A stretch of 64,000 nt of DNA, from contig NC_091116.1 of the NCBI RefSeq assembly GCF_024713975.1, positions 12,740,986 through 12,804,985 of the forward strand, in the 5' to 3' direction. Positions 63,301 to 64,000 of the stretch are shown piece by piece. The position numbers and the translations under genes are program-made. The notes beneath the pieces are model-generated. The model saw only the letters and a list, made by a program, of their open reading frames with translations, searched no databases and was not told where the DNA came from. Numbering within the stretch: the stretch's first letter is position 1; every line of letters starts with the position of its first letter. Source of the DNA: Paralichthys olivaceus. Lineage: Eukaryota; Chordata; Actinopteri; Pleuronectiformes; Paralichthyidae.

Positions 63301-63806
63301 ATCCTGTTAGAATTCCTGGAATAGTGGTCGTCAGTTTCCTCTCCTCTGTTGGTCGTAGGTGTCTTTATGCCTCTTGGTCTCGTGCTTCAACCCTGGATGG
63401 GCTCGGCTGCGATGGCGGCCTCGTCCGTTTCCGTGGTTCTGTCGTCTTTGCTGCTGAGGATGTGAGTCGTTTATATGAATGTTACATTTTCCACAGTTCA
63501 AGTCTGAGAAAACTATGATGAGCATCTGTTTGCTCCAGGTACAAGAAAACCTCCGTGGAGCTGTACGAGACGCGTGCCAGAGGTCAAATGAAGAGTCTCC
63601 GCTCGTCTCAGATCAGCACACATCTGGGACGGGACGGCCGCCGGCGGAGCCCCACTCTCCCCACCGCAGCTCGAGTACATCTGAATCAAAGCGGCGCGGC
63701 GACCCCCAACTTCCCCGGCCAGGGACTGTCCATTAAGCCCGTCCAGGAGCTGCAGGACCGCTACTCGTTCCTGGACCGCCAGACTGCTGACGACCTGAAT
63801 TTGTAG
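54314..63806 (+). CDS. atp7b: Copper-transporting P1B-type ATPase, ATP7B-like
   Basis: Twenty-one exons: 54314-54481, 56810-57581, 58378-58614, 58707-58870, 58942-59103, 59178-59251, 59431-59614, 59936-60169, 60255-60346, 60425-60552, 60621-60775, 60903-61037, 61128-61322, 61820-62002, 62086-62269, 62366-62506, 62599-62741, 62823-63026, 63119-63236, 63359-63461, 63539-63806; 1348 codons, 1347 aa (human ATP7B 1465). Moves Cu(I) into the secretory pathway or out of the cell. N-terminal HMA domains: one degenerate (from about 90), then CxxC at 163-169, 253-259, 374-380 and 450-456. Actuator TGE at 738-740, CPC at 863-865, DKTGT at 907-911, SEHPL at 947-951, TGDN at 1104-1107, GDGVND at 1150-1155. 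ATP7B rather than ATP7A from [23 protein letters not shown] and [17 protein letters not shown]. Exon 1 is inferred from frame and donor. The tail lacks a di- or tri-leucine motif. Introns 6 and 13 appear to have GC donors. Confidence 0.92.
55806..55839 (+). pseudogene. tRNA-Arg(CCT) 3'-end remnant
   Basis: GGTTGTGGGTTCGAGTCCCA followed by TCTGGGGTG matches the T-arm and acceptor 3' strand of eukaryotic tRNA-Arg(CCT). The B-box is perfect and the GTGGG/CCCAT stem intact apart from one wobble. No anticodon arm, D-arm or 5' acceptor strand precedes it. It lies in intron 1 of the copper ATPase gene. Confidence 0.7.
55999..56039. repeat. (TG)n with G-rich tail
   Basis: About ten TG units (roughly 56008-56027) running into GGGGTGGGGGGG, in intron 1 of the copper ATPase gene. 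Confidence 0.85.
57734..57775. repeat. AT dinucleotide repeat in atp7b intron 2
   Basis: Interrupted TATA/ATAT run of about 42 bases. Confidence 0.85.
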
Positions 63807-64000
63807 TCAGGAGAAAAAGGGAAGAAGGACTGAGGCTCGTTTCTGTCTCGTTCTCATGTTTACAAAAGCAGTGGATTTAGTATTTCTATGTATTTATGTA
63901 AAAAGAGATAAGGATACTTAAAAGTGCTCTTTTATTTTTGGCGCTTATTCATCTTTAGAATCGGACTCAAATCTCAAAGTGCGACTCGTCCACTGAACCA

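Noticed and set aside
54314-63806. ATP7A (Menkes-type) instead of ATP7B
   Set aside because: The FDNLAYE start region, the nucleotide-domain text [16 protein letters not shown] and the exon 2 structure fit ATP7B better. A full alignment was not possible, so some doubt remains.

Overview
The window looks like teleost fish nuclear DNA, probably from a percomorph-type compact genome. Vertebrate-specific genes are cut into many short exons, most introns are 70 to 700 bases, dinucleotide and trinucleotide microsatellites are abundant, and there is at least one decayed fish-type SINE. I read seven protein-coding genes by tracing splice sites, reading phases and family motifs. Together they account for about 128 introns.

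Layout: (1) 877-3690 (+), the 3' part of fam171b, cut by the window edge, followed by a long AT-rich 3' region with CTC and pyrimidine microsatellites. (2) 10783-13220 (+), calcrl, a class B GPCR of 459 aa, with a candidate non-coding first exon ending at 8667. (3) 14.4-21.4 kb, a gene-poor stretch with minisatellites and SINE-like remnants. (4) 37917-21414 (-), a fibrillar collagen gene, best read as col5a2, with 58 coding exons and 1793 aa. It has five tandem VWC exons where the mammalian gene has one. (5) 40042-42103 (+), pjvk (pejvakin), head-to-head with the collagen. (6) 43064-48359 (+), pwp2, 21 exons and 919 aa. (7) 48781-52948 (+), eed, 12 exons and 437 aa. (8) 54314-63806 (+), a copper ATPase best read as atp7b, 21 exons and 1347 aa.

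The genes do not form one pathway. fam171b, calcrl, col5a2 and pjvk correspond to a block that is on human 2q31-q32. pwp2 (ribosome biogenesis), eed (Polycomb PRC2) and atp7b (copper export) are on other human chromosomes, so the window spans at least one rearranged synteny junction. pjvk, pwp2, eed and atp7b are tandem on the + strand with short spacers.

The most interesting signals are: the five-VWC N-propeptide of the collagen, in which all extra exons are phase 1-1 and the copy next to the helix looks ancestral; a U12-type intron in eed; four likely GC-AG introns; a copper ATPase whose first HMA domain has lost both metal-binding cysteines and which starts with a cysteine-rich tail; and two 3'-half tRNA-Arg remnants. 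Family comparisons are from memory; no alignment or search was run.
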